This document shows positions 1 through 8,925 of a stretch of 64,000 nt of DNA, piece after piece (the first letter of the stretch is position 1; each line of letters opens with the position of its first letter). The stretch covers positions 2,480,001-2,544,000 of the forward strand of contig NZ_CP090145.1 of NCBI RefSeq assembly GCF_023008245.1, read 5' to 3'. This DNA comes from Flavobacterium sediminilitoris (GTDB lineage: Bacteria; Bacteroidota; Bacteroidia; Flavobacteriales; Flavobacteriaceae). The notes under the pieces are model-generated. The model worked only from the letters and a program-made list of their open reading frames with translations. It made no database searches and had not been told where the DNA came from. The translations under genes were made by a program, and so were the position numbers.

Positions 1-1
1 A

Positions 2-952
2 GGATATCACATTGCAGAAGCAGGAGCAAACCCTATTACACAATTGGCTTTTACTTTAGCAAATGGTTTCACTTACGTGGAATATTACTTAAGTAGAGGA
101 ATGAACATCAACGATTTCGGGCCTAATTTATCGTTCTTTTTCTCAAACGGAATTGATCCAGAATATGCAGTAATTGGTCGTGTAGCACGTAAAATTTGGG
201 CAAAAGCCTTAAAATTAAAATATGGAGCCAATGAAAGAGCGCAAATGTTGAAATACCATATTCAAACATCAGGACGTTCTTTACATGCACAAGAAATTGA
301 CTTTAATGATATTCGTACAACATTACAAGCTTTATATGCCATTTACGATAACTGTAATTCTTTACATACAAATGCGTATGACGAAGCAATTACAACACCA
401 ACAGAAGAATCGGTACGTAGAGCAATGGCAATTCAGTTGATTATCAATAAAGAATTAGGATTAGCGAAAAACGAAAACCCAATTCAAGGTTCATTTATTA
501 TTGAAGAATTAACCGATTTAGTAGAAGAAGCAGTTTTAACAGAATTTGACAGAATTACAGAAAGAGGAGGCGTTCTTGGAGCAATGGAAACCATGTATCA
601 AAGAAGTAAAATTCAAGAAGAATCATTGTATTATGAGACGTTGAAGCATACAGGTGAATTCCCAATCATTGGTGTGAATACTTTCTTAAGTTCTAAAGGT
701 TCACCAACAGTTATTCCAGCAGAAGTAATTCGTGCAACAGAAGAAGAAAAGTTGTTCCAAATAAAAACATTAGAAAATCTTCACAAAGGAAATGCCGATA
801 AAGTAAAAGAACAAATTAACTTATTGCAAGAAGCAGCTATTAAAAATCAAAATATTTTTGAATTATTAATGGATGCTACTAAATACTGTACGCTAGGTCA
901 AATTACTTCAGGATTATTTGAAGTAGGAGGACAGTATAGACGAAATATGTAG
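2..952 (+). CDS. icmF: Fused methylmalonyl/isobutyryl-CoA mutase, C-terminal part (5' end outside window)
   Basis: The reading frame is open from base 2, so only the last ~316 residues are present. They carry the end of the B12-dependent mutase barrel: [18 protein letters not shown], the [12 protein letters not shown] segment with the substrate-side histidine, and the [15 protein letters not shown] region. The protein ends [19 protein letters not shown], a C-terminus typical of the fused isobutyryl-CoA mutase IcmF (B12 domain, G-protein chaperone and mutase in one chain of ~1,100 residues). The family isomerises short branched acyl-CoAs or methylmalonyl-CoA. An ordinary MutA/MutB large subunit is the alternative; the upstream sequence would decide. 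A terminator follows at 984. Confidence 0.8.
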   Translation, partial: GYHIAEAGANPITQLAFTLANGFTYVEYYLSRGMNINDFGPNLSFFFSNGIDPEYAVIGRVARKIWAKALKLKYGANERAQMLKYHIQTSGRSLHAQEIDFNDIRTTLQALYAIYDNCNSLHTNAYDEAITTPTEESVRRAMAIQLIINKELGLAKNENPIQGSFIIEELTDLVEEAVLTEFDRITERGGVLGAMETMYQRSKIQEESLYYETLKHTGEFPIIGVNTFLSSKGSPTVIPAEVIRATEEEKLFQIKTLENLHKGNADKVKEQINLLQEAAIKNQNIFELLMDATKYCTLGQITSGLFEVGGQYRRNM

Positions 953-983
953 TTTGTAGAAAATAGAACAAAAAATAGAGTAA

Positions 984-1010
984 AGACCTTCCAGAAATGG
1001 AAGGTTTTTT
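984..1010 (+). terminator. Rho-independent terminator after the mutase gene
   Basis: ACCTTCC (986-992) pairs with GGAAGGT (999-1005) around a six-base loop, followed by a T run. The stem core is the same as in the terminator at 1389-1417. Confidence 0.85.
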
Positions 1011-1028
1011 ATTTGATTAATAGCTAAA

Positions 1029-1238
1029 CTATATTAGTTATAACCTAAAAGCTATTAAATATAATCTCAGAGGTATTAAATATAATTTTAGAGCTATTAA
1101 ATATAACCTCAGAGGTATTAAATATAATTTTAGAGCTATTAAATATAACCTCAGAGATATTAATTATAATCTCAGAGCTATTAAATATAACCTAAAAGCT
1201 ATTAATTATAACCCCAAAGGTATTAATTATAAGCTGTT
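1029..1238. repeat. Ten-copy 21-bp tandem array
   Basis: Ten consecutive 21-bp units of the form AG(C/G)TATTAAATATAA(C/T)(C/T)TCAG fill exactly 210 bp between two terminators. Alternate units differ at the same positions, so a 42-bp higher-order period exists, and junctions of the form ACCTC-A-GAGGT are short palindromes. In one + frame the array is free of stops (heptad-like AIKYNLR/GIKYNFR) but has no start codon between the stops at 1021 and 1280, so I treat it as non-coding. Confidence 0.9.
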
Positions 1239-1388
1239 AGGTGTAATTATTAGAAATGTCAGTTCAGGAGATGTCTTTTAGGCTAAAAAAGCAATTATAC
1301 CTAACGAGTTCAATTTAAACCTATTGATAATTAAAAATTTAAAGATTTATATTGTTGATTTTATTTATGTATAATTTTATGTAAAATC

Positions 1389-1417
1389 AAAAGACCTTCC
1401 AAATTGGAAGGTCTTTT
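1389..1417 (-). terminator. Terminator downstream of the choice-of-anchor I gene
   Basis: AAAAGACCTTCC is followed by AAATT and then GGAAGGTCTTTTT. It is a 12-bp stem with T runs on both strands, 25 bp after the stop of the minus-strand gene at 1442. Confidence 0.85.
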
Positions 1418-1441
1418 TGGAATCAACAATAACACATTTTA

Positions 1442-4180
1442 TTATTCAACAACTACTTTTTGACTGATTCCTTCTTTTGTTTTAATGAAATATATCCCTT
1501 TTGGATAATTCATTTCTAATAATTTTGTATTCTCTTTTTCAGTTATTTTTCTTCCTAAACTATCAAATACACCTACAGTAACAGTTTGGTTAAAATGAAG
1601 TATTCCATTTTTTACAGGATTTGGATAAGCTACAAAACCTTTTTCTTGACTAAATGATGGATTAGATAAAACATCATTTGTTATTTCATAAATACTAAGA
1701 GTAGCACTCACTTCATTTGCCATTATTACTAATCCTTTAGTGTTTGGACTGTTTTCAGGAGTAATGTAAATAATTCCTTCCGGACCTAGATCACCACCAA
1801 CACCAGTTGTACTTCTACTATTTTTGTATGAAACAAATGTTGGAGCCATTGGATTTGTAATATCATACGTCATAAGTCCGCCAATTCTTTCTAAAGTGAT
1901 GAATGCATAAGTAGCTCCATTAATTTCAGCAACTGTGATTCCTTCTGGTTCAGGACCTTTATTATCACTTCTATTTTTCAAGTTATTATTATCATTACTA
2001 GCATTGAAAAAAGAACCAAAAACAGGATCAGCAGCCGTAATTTTTTCAAAATCAGAACCACTATCATAGACTAATGCACCTGTTGAAGCATTCCAAATAC
2101 TAAAAGAACGCGTTCCAAAAACATGAATCTCATCAAAGTCACCATCTCCATCTGTATCGCCAGTAGCATTAGTAACGGTTAATCGACCTAAATTTTTATT
2201 GTTTTTATAAAAAGAAGCATCAGGAAAAACAGTATCATCTAAAACATAACTATTACTATTTATTCTTGTTTCTTCAGATAAGCCATTATAATCTCTAGAA
2301 TCACCTTCATTAGCTGTTACTAAATACGTTGTACCATTTACAGTATAATTTGCAATAGCATCAGGCATATACATACCTTTTATTGGCCAGTTACTCATAA
2401 AAATAGTACCAAATTGATCGGAAGTGTCTAATTCATTACCAGAAATAGCATGATCTTTTAATCCGAGAGGAATGATATCAGTAATTTCATTTGTTACTAA
2501 ATTTATAATAGCCAAAGCATTGTTTTCTTGTAAAGTAACCCAAGCAGTTAAACCATCATCAGCAATAGTAATATATTCAGGTTCTACATCTTTTGAAACA
2601 GAAGCATTAACACCATAAATTCTAACACCTGCTGTTTTTAAAGAAGCTAATTGACTATCAAAAGCATTAAAATTCAATGTCGTTACATTAGATTGTTGGA
2701 TAGCATTGAATCCAGAAGAAATATCAATAATCGAAATACTTCCTTCTGGATCTATTGTATAATCATCATTTGGTTGTCCTTCATTAGCTGTTAAAACCTT
2801 TGTCCCATCAGGAGAAAAAGTAATCATATCAGGTAAAACACCCACTTCTACTACAGAACCAATAGTTCCATTAATGTCCATGAAAATCACTTTTCCATTG
2901 GCAAAATTGACACTTTCAACAGTTGCAGCAACAATACCGTTTTTTACTGCAACACTAGTTCCACCAATTCCATAACTTGATAAATCGATTGATTGAATAG
3001 ACGTAATAGCAGAAACATTTGAAAAATCTAAAACCTCAATTTTAGAAGCAGTAGAATTCATCACAAATAATCGTTGAGAAACAGGATCATGAGCAACAAT
3101 TTCAGCCGAACCAGTCGCATCAACTAAATAACTTGATAAGTAGTTAATATCTAAAGAAGTAGAAGTAGAAGGAACAGACTCTTCATCATCTAAAATATAG
3201 ATAGTTTTTTGAGAAATACCAGATATAGTTCCATCAACAGCATTTGCTAACTCTAGGACAAAATAAGAATCTCCATTAAAAGAAGCGTCATTTGTTATCG
3301 GAATTGTAATTGTTTGTTGTGTTGAATTTACAGGAAAAGAAACCGTTTCATTTGTAAATGCATATTGAGAACCATTTGCAGCTGTTCCTAATACTGTTGA
3401 AACCATTACATCTACAGCAGTTGTTCCAGTTGACGGATTCGTTAATGTAATAACAACATCAACACCAGCATTACTTTCATCTATAATTGAAAACTCCGTA
3501 GAAAAAGATATATCTGAAGCAGTTGAATTAAATGTTGTTGAATTAAAAGGCAAATCGGGAATTGTGCCATTATTACTATCATTAGCACCTGTATTTTCTG
3601 TTTGCCAATTAGACATCGTATTTATAGCTGTTAGATAGTCATGCATTGCAAGTCCAGTTCTTGGACCATTATAATTCGCTATATCAGTTCCTTCAGGTAA
3701 TAAAATAGCTGTTGAACCAATTGTTAATCCAGAATTTGTTAAATCACCAAAACCAGTTGATGAATTAGATATAGCAGCTAACAGTGTAGTTACCGTTCTT
3801 GGAGAAGTACCTAAAAAGGCAAACATAGCATCTGCTGTAGCAGAGATTCCACCAGCATTATTAACTGTAATAGATCCTATAGAAGGCGAAATAGAAGCAC
3901 TAATATTATTAATACTTATAACCGTTCCAGCAGGAATACTATTTGCTCCAGAAGACCAAGTAAAATCGCCTTCATCTGTTCCAAAGCTAGTTCCGTTCCA
4001 TTCAGAATCACAAAAAATAATCGTAGAATTTGCAGGAATATCTTTAAAAGTAACAAATGCAATATCATCATCTCCATCAGCATTAAAACCTATAAATGCA
4101 ATATCTCCAGCATTTGAAAGTTGAGCACTAACTAAATGAGAAATAAAGATTAGTAATACAAAAGTAATTTTTAACTTCAT
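1442..4180 (-). CDS. Secreted choice-of-anchor I family protein with T9SS type A sorting domain
   Basis: A 912-residue exported protein. Residues 1-19 are a signal peptide (MKLKITFVLLIFISHLVSA). Residues ~24-220 resemble a lamin-tail-like N-terminal domain (SNAGDIAFIGFNADGDDDIAF) and ~220-330 a Calx-beta-like segment. From ~350 to 830 runs the beta-propeller-like choice-of-anchor I region, recognisable by LTANEGQPNDDY, LVTANEGDSRDYNG and GPEPEGITVAEI. The last ~75 residues (FVAYPNPVKNG...GRKITEK...KGIYFIKTKEG) are a T9SS type A sorting domain, so the product should be secreted or cell-surface attached. Relatives are often annotated as alkaline-phosphatase-like, but no catalytic motif is evident here and the substrate is unknown. 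Monocistronic, ending at its own terminator. Confidence 0.88.
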   Translation of the reverse strand: MKLKITFVLLIFISHLVSAQLSNAGDIAFIGFNADGDDDIAFVTFKDIPANSTIIFCDSEWNGTSFGTDEGDFTWSSGANSIPAGTVISINNISASISPSIGSITVNNAGGISATADAMFAFLGTSPRTVTTLLAAISNSSTGFGDLTNSGLTIGSTAILLPEGTDIANYNGPRTGLAMHDYLTAINTMSNWQTENTGANDSNNGTIPDLPFNSTTFNSTASDISFSTEFSIIDESNAGVDVVITLTNPSTGTTAVDVMVSTVLGTAANGSQYAFTNETVSFPVNSTQQTITIPITNDASFNGDSYFVLELANAVDGTISGISQKTIYILDDEESVPSTSTSLDINYLSSYLVDATGSAEIVAHDPVSQRLFVMNSTASKIEVLDFSNVSAITSIQSIDLSSYGIGGTSVAVKNGIVAATVESVNFANGKVIFMDINGTIGSVVEVGVLPDMITFSPDGTKVLTANEGQPNDDYTIDPEGSISIIDISSGFNAIQQSNVTTLNFNAFDSQLASLKTAGVRIYGVNASVSKDVEPEYITIADDGLTAWVTLQENNALAIINLVTNEITDIIPLGLKDHAISGNELDTSDQFGTIFMSNWPIKGMYMPDAIANYTVNGTTYLVTANEGDSRDYNGLSEETRINSNSYVLDDTVFPDASFYKNNKNLGRLTVTNATGDTDGDGDFDEIHVFGTRSFSIWNASTGALVYDSGSDFEKITAADPVFGSFFNASNDNNNLKNRSDNKGPEPEGITVAEINGATYAFITLERIGGLMTYDITNPMAPTFVSYKNSRSTTGVGGDLGPEGIIYITPENSPNTKGLVIMANEVSATLSIYEITNDVLSNPSFSQEKGFVAYPNPVKNGILHFNQTVTVGVFDSLGRKITEKENTKLLEMNYPKGIYFIKTKEGISQKVVVE

Positions 4181-4415
4181 GGATAAAATGTTAATAGTTT
4201 ATCCTACAAACTTACTTTCTAAAACAGGGTAAGCAGGTTAATTAAAAATCATCATTTCATATAGAAAACATTACTATTTAGTTTCGTTAATATTAAAAAG
4301 TAAACTTAATGTTAACTCAACAAAACTATGTTTTTTGATGATGAGTCGTTCTAAAATAGATTGACCAATTTTACAATAAATTAGTTAAAACCAGTGAAAT
4401 GTTATCTACTGGTTT
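4181..4415. other. Intergenic region upstream of the choice-of-anchor I gene
   Basis: AT-rich sequence with no gene visible. It should contain the promoter of the minus-strand gene. Its right edge runs into a transposase relic. Confidence 0.5.
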
Positions 4416-4600
4416 TTTTCATATACAAAATTAGGTATTTTCATCATTAAACTTAAATGTGGTTTTTTATTATTGTAACACTCAATAGATTCTTTAATTA
4501 ACGTGTTGATTTCTTGAGTGTTTTTGTATTTGTAAATCAAGAATTCATGCTTTAAAATCCCATCATTTCTTTCTGCTAAAGTGTTTAAGTCTAAATCAAA
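4416..4600 (-). pseudogene. IS3-family transposase relic (C-terminal fragment)
   Basis: Minus-strand translation gives DLDLNTLAERNDGILKHEF, then LIYKYKNTQEINTLIKESIE, then CYNNKKPHLSLMMKIPNFVYE. This is the end of an IS3-type DDE integrase core, with the LAERxNGILKxEF glutamate segment and the YNxxRPHxSL-like tail. No start, no N-terminal half and no orfA are present, and no inverted repeats were recognised. It is an old insertion remnant between the choice-of-anchor I and GldH-like genes. Confidence 0.72.
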
Positions 4601-4872
4601 GTATGGGTTTTATTCTGAGTGCGTGTTAGTTTCCTCAAACACTTTTCTCTATTCTAAATTTAATAAATAAATCTAAAGAAGTTTCTATGGATTTCGACGT
4701 AAAAAGAAGATTAGGTCTGCTCTAATTTAAGTCACCAAATTTTTTTGACCATACCAAAACAGTGCTTCTACTTTTAATATCGTTTTTTTCTAGATTAATC
4801 ATAGTAAGTCAATTTTGTGTCAACTTATTTCAGGTCTTTTTTTTATATATTTATAGGACTAAATTCTGTAAT

Positions 4873-5334
4873 ATGAAATATTGTAAACATTTATTTTTTC
4901 TTGTTTTTCTTTTCTTATTATCTTGTGATAAGGATATAGTTTATAGTAAATTTTATTCTGATTTTAAAGAAAATAGATGGTTGACCAAAGAAGTGAAATC
5001 ATTTGATTTTTTAATTAAAAATAACGAATCTAAAGTAAATTTGATATTACATCTTGGTCATGTTTACGATTTCCAGTTTCAATCGGTTCCATTTAATGTT
5101 ATTATTTTTTATCCTGATGGTAAGAAAGAATCTACTCCTATTAATTTAAAAATAAAAGATGAAAATGGAAAAGATTTGGCAGATTGTTCAGGTGATATTT
5201 GCGATTTGTATTTTACAATCAAAGAAAAAATGGCATTGCAAAAAGGAAAATATAAAGTTGAAATTAAGAATAATTTTAGCGGAGATTACCTTCCCAATGT
5301 ACTTGGTGTAGGAATTAAAGTAAAAAAACAATAG
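4873..5334 (+). CDS. gldH: GldH-like gliding motility lipoprotein
   Basis: A 153-residue predicted lipoprotein. I start it at the ATG at 4873, which gives a clean lipoprotein signal (MKYCKHLFFLVFLFLLSC, lipidated Cys 18). An upstream in-frame ATG at 4762 would add an unlikely 37 residues. The mature part follows the GldH pattern: a short N-terminal segment, LILHLGHVYDFQF, then IKDENGKDLADCSGDICDLY and LPNVLGVGIKVKK at the end. GldH is needed for gliding and is linked to the T9SS machinery in Flavobacterium, in the periplasm or inner face of the outer membrane. The gene is convergent with the regulator below (stops one base apart). Similarity is by pattern only; a GldH paralogue is possible. 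Confidence 0.65.
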   Translation: MKYCKHLFFLVFLFLLSCDKDIVYSKFYSDFKENRWLTKEVKSFDFLIKNNESKVNLILHLGHVYDFQFQSVPFNVIIFYPDGKKESTPINLKIKDENGKDLADCSGDICDLYFTIKEKMALQKGKYKVEIKNNFSGDYLPNVLGVGIKVKKQ

Positions 5335-5335
5335 A

Positions 5336-5992
5336 CTATTCTATATTAACAATCTTATTTTTTATTGCATACAAAACTAAACCTATTCTAGTTCTTATCT
5401 CTAATTTTGAAAATAGATTTTCTCTATAACCATCAATAGTTTTAGGGCTTAAACACATTTCATCAGCTATTTCTTTATACGTTTTTTCAGTACAAGCATG
5501 TTTGATGAATATGATTTCTTTATCTTTCAGTTCTAATCTTATATTTTTATTATTGTCTAATCTATTAATAAGAAGTCCAGAAACTAATTCAGTAAAGAAA
5601 AAACCTTTATCTGAAACAGTATTTAGAGCTTCTTCAAATATTTGAGGAGAAGTATCTTTTAGTAAGTATCCTTTAGCTCCATTTTTCATCATTTTTATAA
5701 TGGTTTCCTCATCATCATTTACAGAAAGAGCAATTACTTTTGAACTTTCATGATTAATTTTAATCCATTCCATTGTTTTTAGTCCATCAAGTATTGGCAT
5801 ATTAACATCAAGTAATATAATGTCAATTTCATCCAAATTCATCTTATTTGCAACTACAGAATCAATAAAATCTTTTCCATTTTCAAAATTATTTACAACA
5901 ATAAAGTCTTCAAAACTATTAATCAAAAATTTTAAAGATTGTGAGAATAATAAATGATCGTCAATAATTATTACTTTATTTTTAGTTTTCAT
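5336..5992 (-). CDS. LuxR/NarL-type two-component response regulator
   Basis: 218 residues. The receiver domain (1-125) has the acidic pocket IIDDH (residues 8-12), the phosphoacceptor Asp 62 in IILLDVNMPILDG, and a conserved lysine in GYLLKDTSP. The C-terminal LuxR-type helix-turn-helix (~153-215) reads YKEIADEMCLSPKTIDGYREN. It overlaps the start of the upstream histidine kinase by 11 bp, so the two are translationally coupled and form a cognate pair. The product is a cytoplasmic DNA-binding regulator; target genes are not known from sequence. Confidence 0.92.
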   Translation of the reverse strand: MKTKNKVIIIDDHLLFSQSLKFLINSFEDFIVVNNFENGKDFIDSVVANKMNLDEIDIILLDVNMPILDGLKTMEWIKINHESSKVIALSVNDDEETIIKMMKNGAKGYLLKDTSPQIFEEALNTVSDKGFFFTELVSGLLINRLDNNKNIRLELKDKEIIFIKHACTEKTYKEIADEMCLSPKTIDGYRENLFSKLEIRTRIGLVLYAIKNKIVNIE

Positions 5993-6767
5993 TTTTCTTG
6001 TTTAAAAGGTATTCTAAAAGTAAAATTGTTCCATTATTATTAGATTCGATTGAAACAGTTGCTCCTATAAGTTTAGCTCTAAACTTTATATTGTTTAAGC
6101 CTAAACCTTTACTTGTCTTGTTTAAATCAAACCCAATACCATAATCTTTTAATCTAATTAATAGTTTTTTCTTTTCACAAGTAACGTCAATCTCTATTTT
6201 TTTACTTAATGAATGTTTTAAACTATTATGGATTGCTTCCTGAAAAATACGATATAGAATTAATTCATGCTCTACATTAATTTTAGGAAAGGTCTCATCG
6301 TGATTAAAAACACATTCTATATTTTTTAACTTTTTAATTCTATCAAAGTCATTTTTTATAGACTCTATAAAGTTAGTATTTATTAAATTGTCTTTGTTAA
6401 TTATTCTCGATAATATTCGAATTTCATCTAATGACTTGGCTAAGACATTCTTTAATTCATTTAAATCTGCTTTTGTAACCTTCTCTTCATTTTTTAAATA
6501 CAAATTCACTTGCATTATTGCAACAGATATTATTTGACCTATATTATCATGTAATTCTTTACTTATTTCTGATAATGTTTGATCTTTTATTTCAACTCTA
6601 GTTTTAATTAATTCAGATTGAAAATGAATTTCAGACTCCATTTTATCTATAAGAAATTGTGTTTTCTTTTTCTGAAAATAAAAAAATAGCGCAAACAGTA
6701 TTATTAGTAAAGTAAAAAATACAATACTAAGTGATATTACTAATAATTGTACCTTTTCTCTGTCCAT
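5982..6767 (-). CDS. Membrane sensor histidine kinase (HisKA_3 type)
   Basis: 261 residues when started at MDREKV (6767); an in-frame ATG at 6788 would add seven residues. One membrane helix (residues ~8-31) is followed by a short coiled coil, the HisKA_3 dimerisation box SKELHDNIGQ with phospho-His 73, and a HATPase domain with DYGIGFDLNKTSKGLGL and a closing GTILLLEY segment. There is no periplasmic sensing domain, so signal input probably comes from the seven-helix protein encoded immediately upstream, whose 3' end overlaps this start. The response regulator follows with an 11-bp overlap. Confidence 0.88.
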   Translation of the reverse strand: MDREKVQLLVISLSIVFFTLLIILFALFFYFQKKKTQFLIDKMESEIHFQSELIKTRVEIKDQTLSEISKELHDNIGQIISVAIMQVNLYLKNEEKVTKADLNELKNVLAKSLDEIRILSRIINKDNLINTNFIESIKNDFDRIKKLKNIECVFNHDETFPKINVEHELILYRIFQEAIHNSLKHSLSKKIEIDVTCEKKKLLIRLKDYGIGFDLNKTSKGLGLNNIKFRAKLIGATVSIESNNNGTILLLEYLLNKKNEN

Positions 6768-7387
6768 ATGAATCCTATTATAAAACAACTATGCATTAAA
6801 AAATTTAAAATAAACACTACAAAACTATAGATTGATTCTACTCTTTCTATTAAAAACCAATCAAGTGCTAATAAAAAAGGTAAATATGGAAGATGGAAAA
6901 GTAAAACACCTAATATAAACCAAAAATAAATTGACTTTTTAAAATTTAAAATCTTTTCAGAATTAAACATCTCAATTAAATATAAGCAAGATAGAATTAA
7001 AACAAAAAGAACACCTATTGCAAAACTATTGGTAAAAGTTTCATCAATATTATTTTGAATAAGTATAAAATTGATAGCATAAAAAATAATATAAATAACT
7101 AAGAATAGGTTTGCAATTGCTTTATATATGATTTTATGTACTAATAATTTTAGTAGGTATATATAGTAAATGAAGCTTATTAAAATGTAAAAATTAAATA
7201 TGAAATAATTGATTATGCCTGTCCATTTGCTAAAATTGATTCCTAAAAACTCAATTATAACAGATAGCCATATCATAACCAAAATAGATTTAGCTTTGTT
7301 ATTTGGTAGTTTGTAAAAGAAAAACAAACCAATAATTCCAGATAACAAAGCTAAATAAATAGTATAAAATCTTATATTTTCTAACAT
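6740..7387 (-). CDS. Polytopic membrane protein, putative sensory partner of the kinase
   Basis: 215 residues with about seven hydrophobic helices and short charged loops (N-terminus MLENIRFYTIYLALLSGIIG, C-terminus FIWTEKRYNY). No enzymatic motif is recognised. It overlaps the kinase gene by ~28 bp and precedes the regulator on the same strand. Similar helix bundle, kinase and regulator trios are common in Bacteroidota. The inference is that it supplies the transmembrane input module that the kinase lacks. Confidence 0.7.
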   Translation of the reverse strand: MLENIRFYTIYLALLSGIIGLFFFYKLPNNKAKSILVMIWLSVIIEFLGINFSKWTGIINYFIFNFYILISFIYYIYLLKLLVHKIIYKAIANLFLVIYIIFYAINFILIQNNIDETFTNSFAIGVLFVLILSCLYLIEMFNSEKILNFKKSIYFWFILGVLLFHLPYLPFLLALDWFLIERVESIYSFVVFILNFLMHSCFIIGFIWTEKRYNY

Positions 7388-7390
7388 TTT

Positions 7391-7894
7391 TTAATTTGAA
7401 GGATACGACATTTTTGGAGGGTTTCCCATTGAACCATAATTTAGCGGACTAATTTCATCAACATCACTGCTTTGTCCTAATTCTTCTTTTGATGAATAAC
7501 TTAGTAAACTACTTTTTTGCGCTTCTGTTTTATATCCAGTTGGACTTAAAAATATTGTAGTCATTCCCGCTTTTTCCTTATATTCTTCTTTATTTGGATA
7601 TTTACCTATATAAAATCTGATGCCATCAATTTTATAGCCTTTTTCAATTCCTTCTGTTTTAATATGATTGATGTAATTTTCCAATTCTTCTAATGAATAC
7701 CAAAAAGCATTTGCGTCATCCTTCGCATTTTTATTTGCAGTTGCAATTGCTTCTGTATGATTATTATTCAGTTCTTTAGCAAACGAATTCGTGATTAACT
7801 GTTTAGGTTTGCTGTAACTCATGTTGTCTTCTTTTGATTTAATTTCAATTGTCTGAAGATCATCTGCAATTAAAACGTTATTCATTTTTTTCAT
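7391..7894 (-). CDS. Conserved hypothetical protein, first gene of the sensor operon
   Basis: 167 residues starting at MKKMNNVLIADD (7894); an upstream ATG at 7954 gives an implausible extension. Soluble and polar, without a signal peptide. The central part (FWYSLEELENYINHIKTEGIEKG...IDGIRFYIGKYP) has a pattern I associate with small conserved Flavobacteriales proteins of unknown function. It lies 3 bp upstream of the polytopic membrane gene and so is probably cotranscribed with the two-component system. Function unknown. Confidence 0.7.
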   Translation of the reverse strand: MKKMNNVLIADDLQTIEIKSKEDNMSYSKPKQLITNSFAKELNNNHTEAIATANKNAKDDANAFWYSLEELENYINHIKTEGIEKGYKIDGIRFYIGKYPNKEEYKEKAGMTTIFLSPTGYKTEAQKSSLLSYSSKEELGQSSDVDEISPLNYGSMGNPPKMSYPSN

Positions 7895-8129
7895 AATAGT
7901 AATGGTTTTAAATTGATATGGGACAAATGTATTCCTAACCTTAAAGTGAAACAAGGGGAAAATCCCCCTTTTTCAAAGGATAATTACTTTTTCTGTTGAT
8001 TTATAGTGATTTATTAATAAGGATAGTACCTGTTTCTTATTTATAAGAAGCTTATTTAGTAATTGAATTCTCGTAAATAATTTATTTTATATTATTTTTC
8101 CTTTATTTTTGCTCAAAATAGAAAAATAG

Positions 8130-8909
8130 ATGAAAAGTAAAATTGAAGAGCAATTAGAGAAAGGATATAGCTTAGATTTGGGTAAAGTGATAGATCAAAG
8201 TATTGAAATATATAAGAAAACATTTCTTATTTCAGGATTAGGATATCTTTTACTAATTTTTGTAATGATTGTTTTATATAGTTTTTTATTTTTGTTTATA
8301 TATGGAATTAATGATTTTGCAGACTTTGCAGTTGAAATGAATGAAATGAAGCTCGATTCAACATATTTAATTGGAAACCTTATTCTTTCAGTTGTTTTTG
8401 CATCATTAACAGCACCGTTAAACGCAGGATTTATAAAAATCTGTTTCTTAGCAAAAAGGAATGAACCTCTTAATGTTAGTACAATATTTGATTATTACAA
8501 AGGAAAGTATTTTAAGGATATCGTAATAGGTTCGGCTATAATTGCATTAGGAACGCTTATCTTAACAGGACTATTTGATTTTTTAGCATTATCATTTATA
8601 AATATAATTGTACATATTATATTTAGTCTTTTTACAGTATTATTTATTCCTATAGTAATATTTGGAAATCAAAGTTTTGGTGAAGCTATTGAAAAAAGTA
8701 TTAAATTAGTAGCAAAACAACCAATACATATTTTTGTAGCATTACTTATTGCAATTGTAGTAATTATGTTAGGACTTATAGGTTTATGTATTGGGATTCT
8801 TTTTACACTACCATTTTGGCCAGCAATGACTTTTGTATTGTATGATAATATTATAGGTATTGAAGAAGAAGAGAATATTATTGATCAAATAGGATCATCT
8901 GAGGTTTAA
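8130..8909 (+). CDS. Integral membrane protein
   Basis: 259 residues with about five or six hydrophobic helices and an N-terminal cytosolic stretch (KGYSLDLGKVIDQSIEIYKK). This matches the pattern of membrane proteins whose N-terminus reads 'dlGevidxsfxlyrk', resembling the membrane domain found with glycerophosphodiester phosphodiesterases; no catalytic domain is present. A TATTTTTG box at 8104-8111 fits the Bacteroidota -7 element. The metallopeptidase gene starts 16 bp after its stop, so the two form a likely operon. Function unknown. Confidence 0.75.
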   Translation: MKSKIEEQLEKGYSLDLGKVIDQSIEIYKKTFLISGLGYLLLIFVMIVLYSFLFLFIYGINDFADFAVEMNEMKLDSTYLIGNLILSVVFASLTAPLNAGFIKICFLAKRNEPLNVSTIFDYYKGKYFKDIVIGSAIIALGTLILTGLFDFLALSFINIIVHIIFSLFTVLFIPIVIFGNQSFGEAIEKSIKLVAKQPIHIFVALLIAIVVIMLGLIGLCIGILFTLPFWPAMTFVLYDNIIGIEEEENIIDQIGSSEV

Positions 8910-8925
8910 TTTAAATAGATTATTT

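Noticed and set aside
1024..1281. Stop-free frame through the 21-bp array (AIKYNLR-type heptads)
   Set aside because: No start codon between the flanking stops, and the period is fully explained by the DNA repeat. Not reported as a protein.
4762..4872. In-frame N-terminal extension of the GldH-like gene
   Set aside because: It would place a second hydrophobic stretch before a perfect lipoprotein signal. The ATG at 4873 is better.
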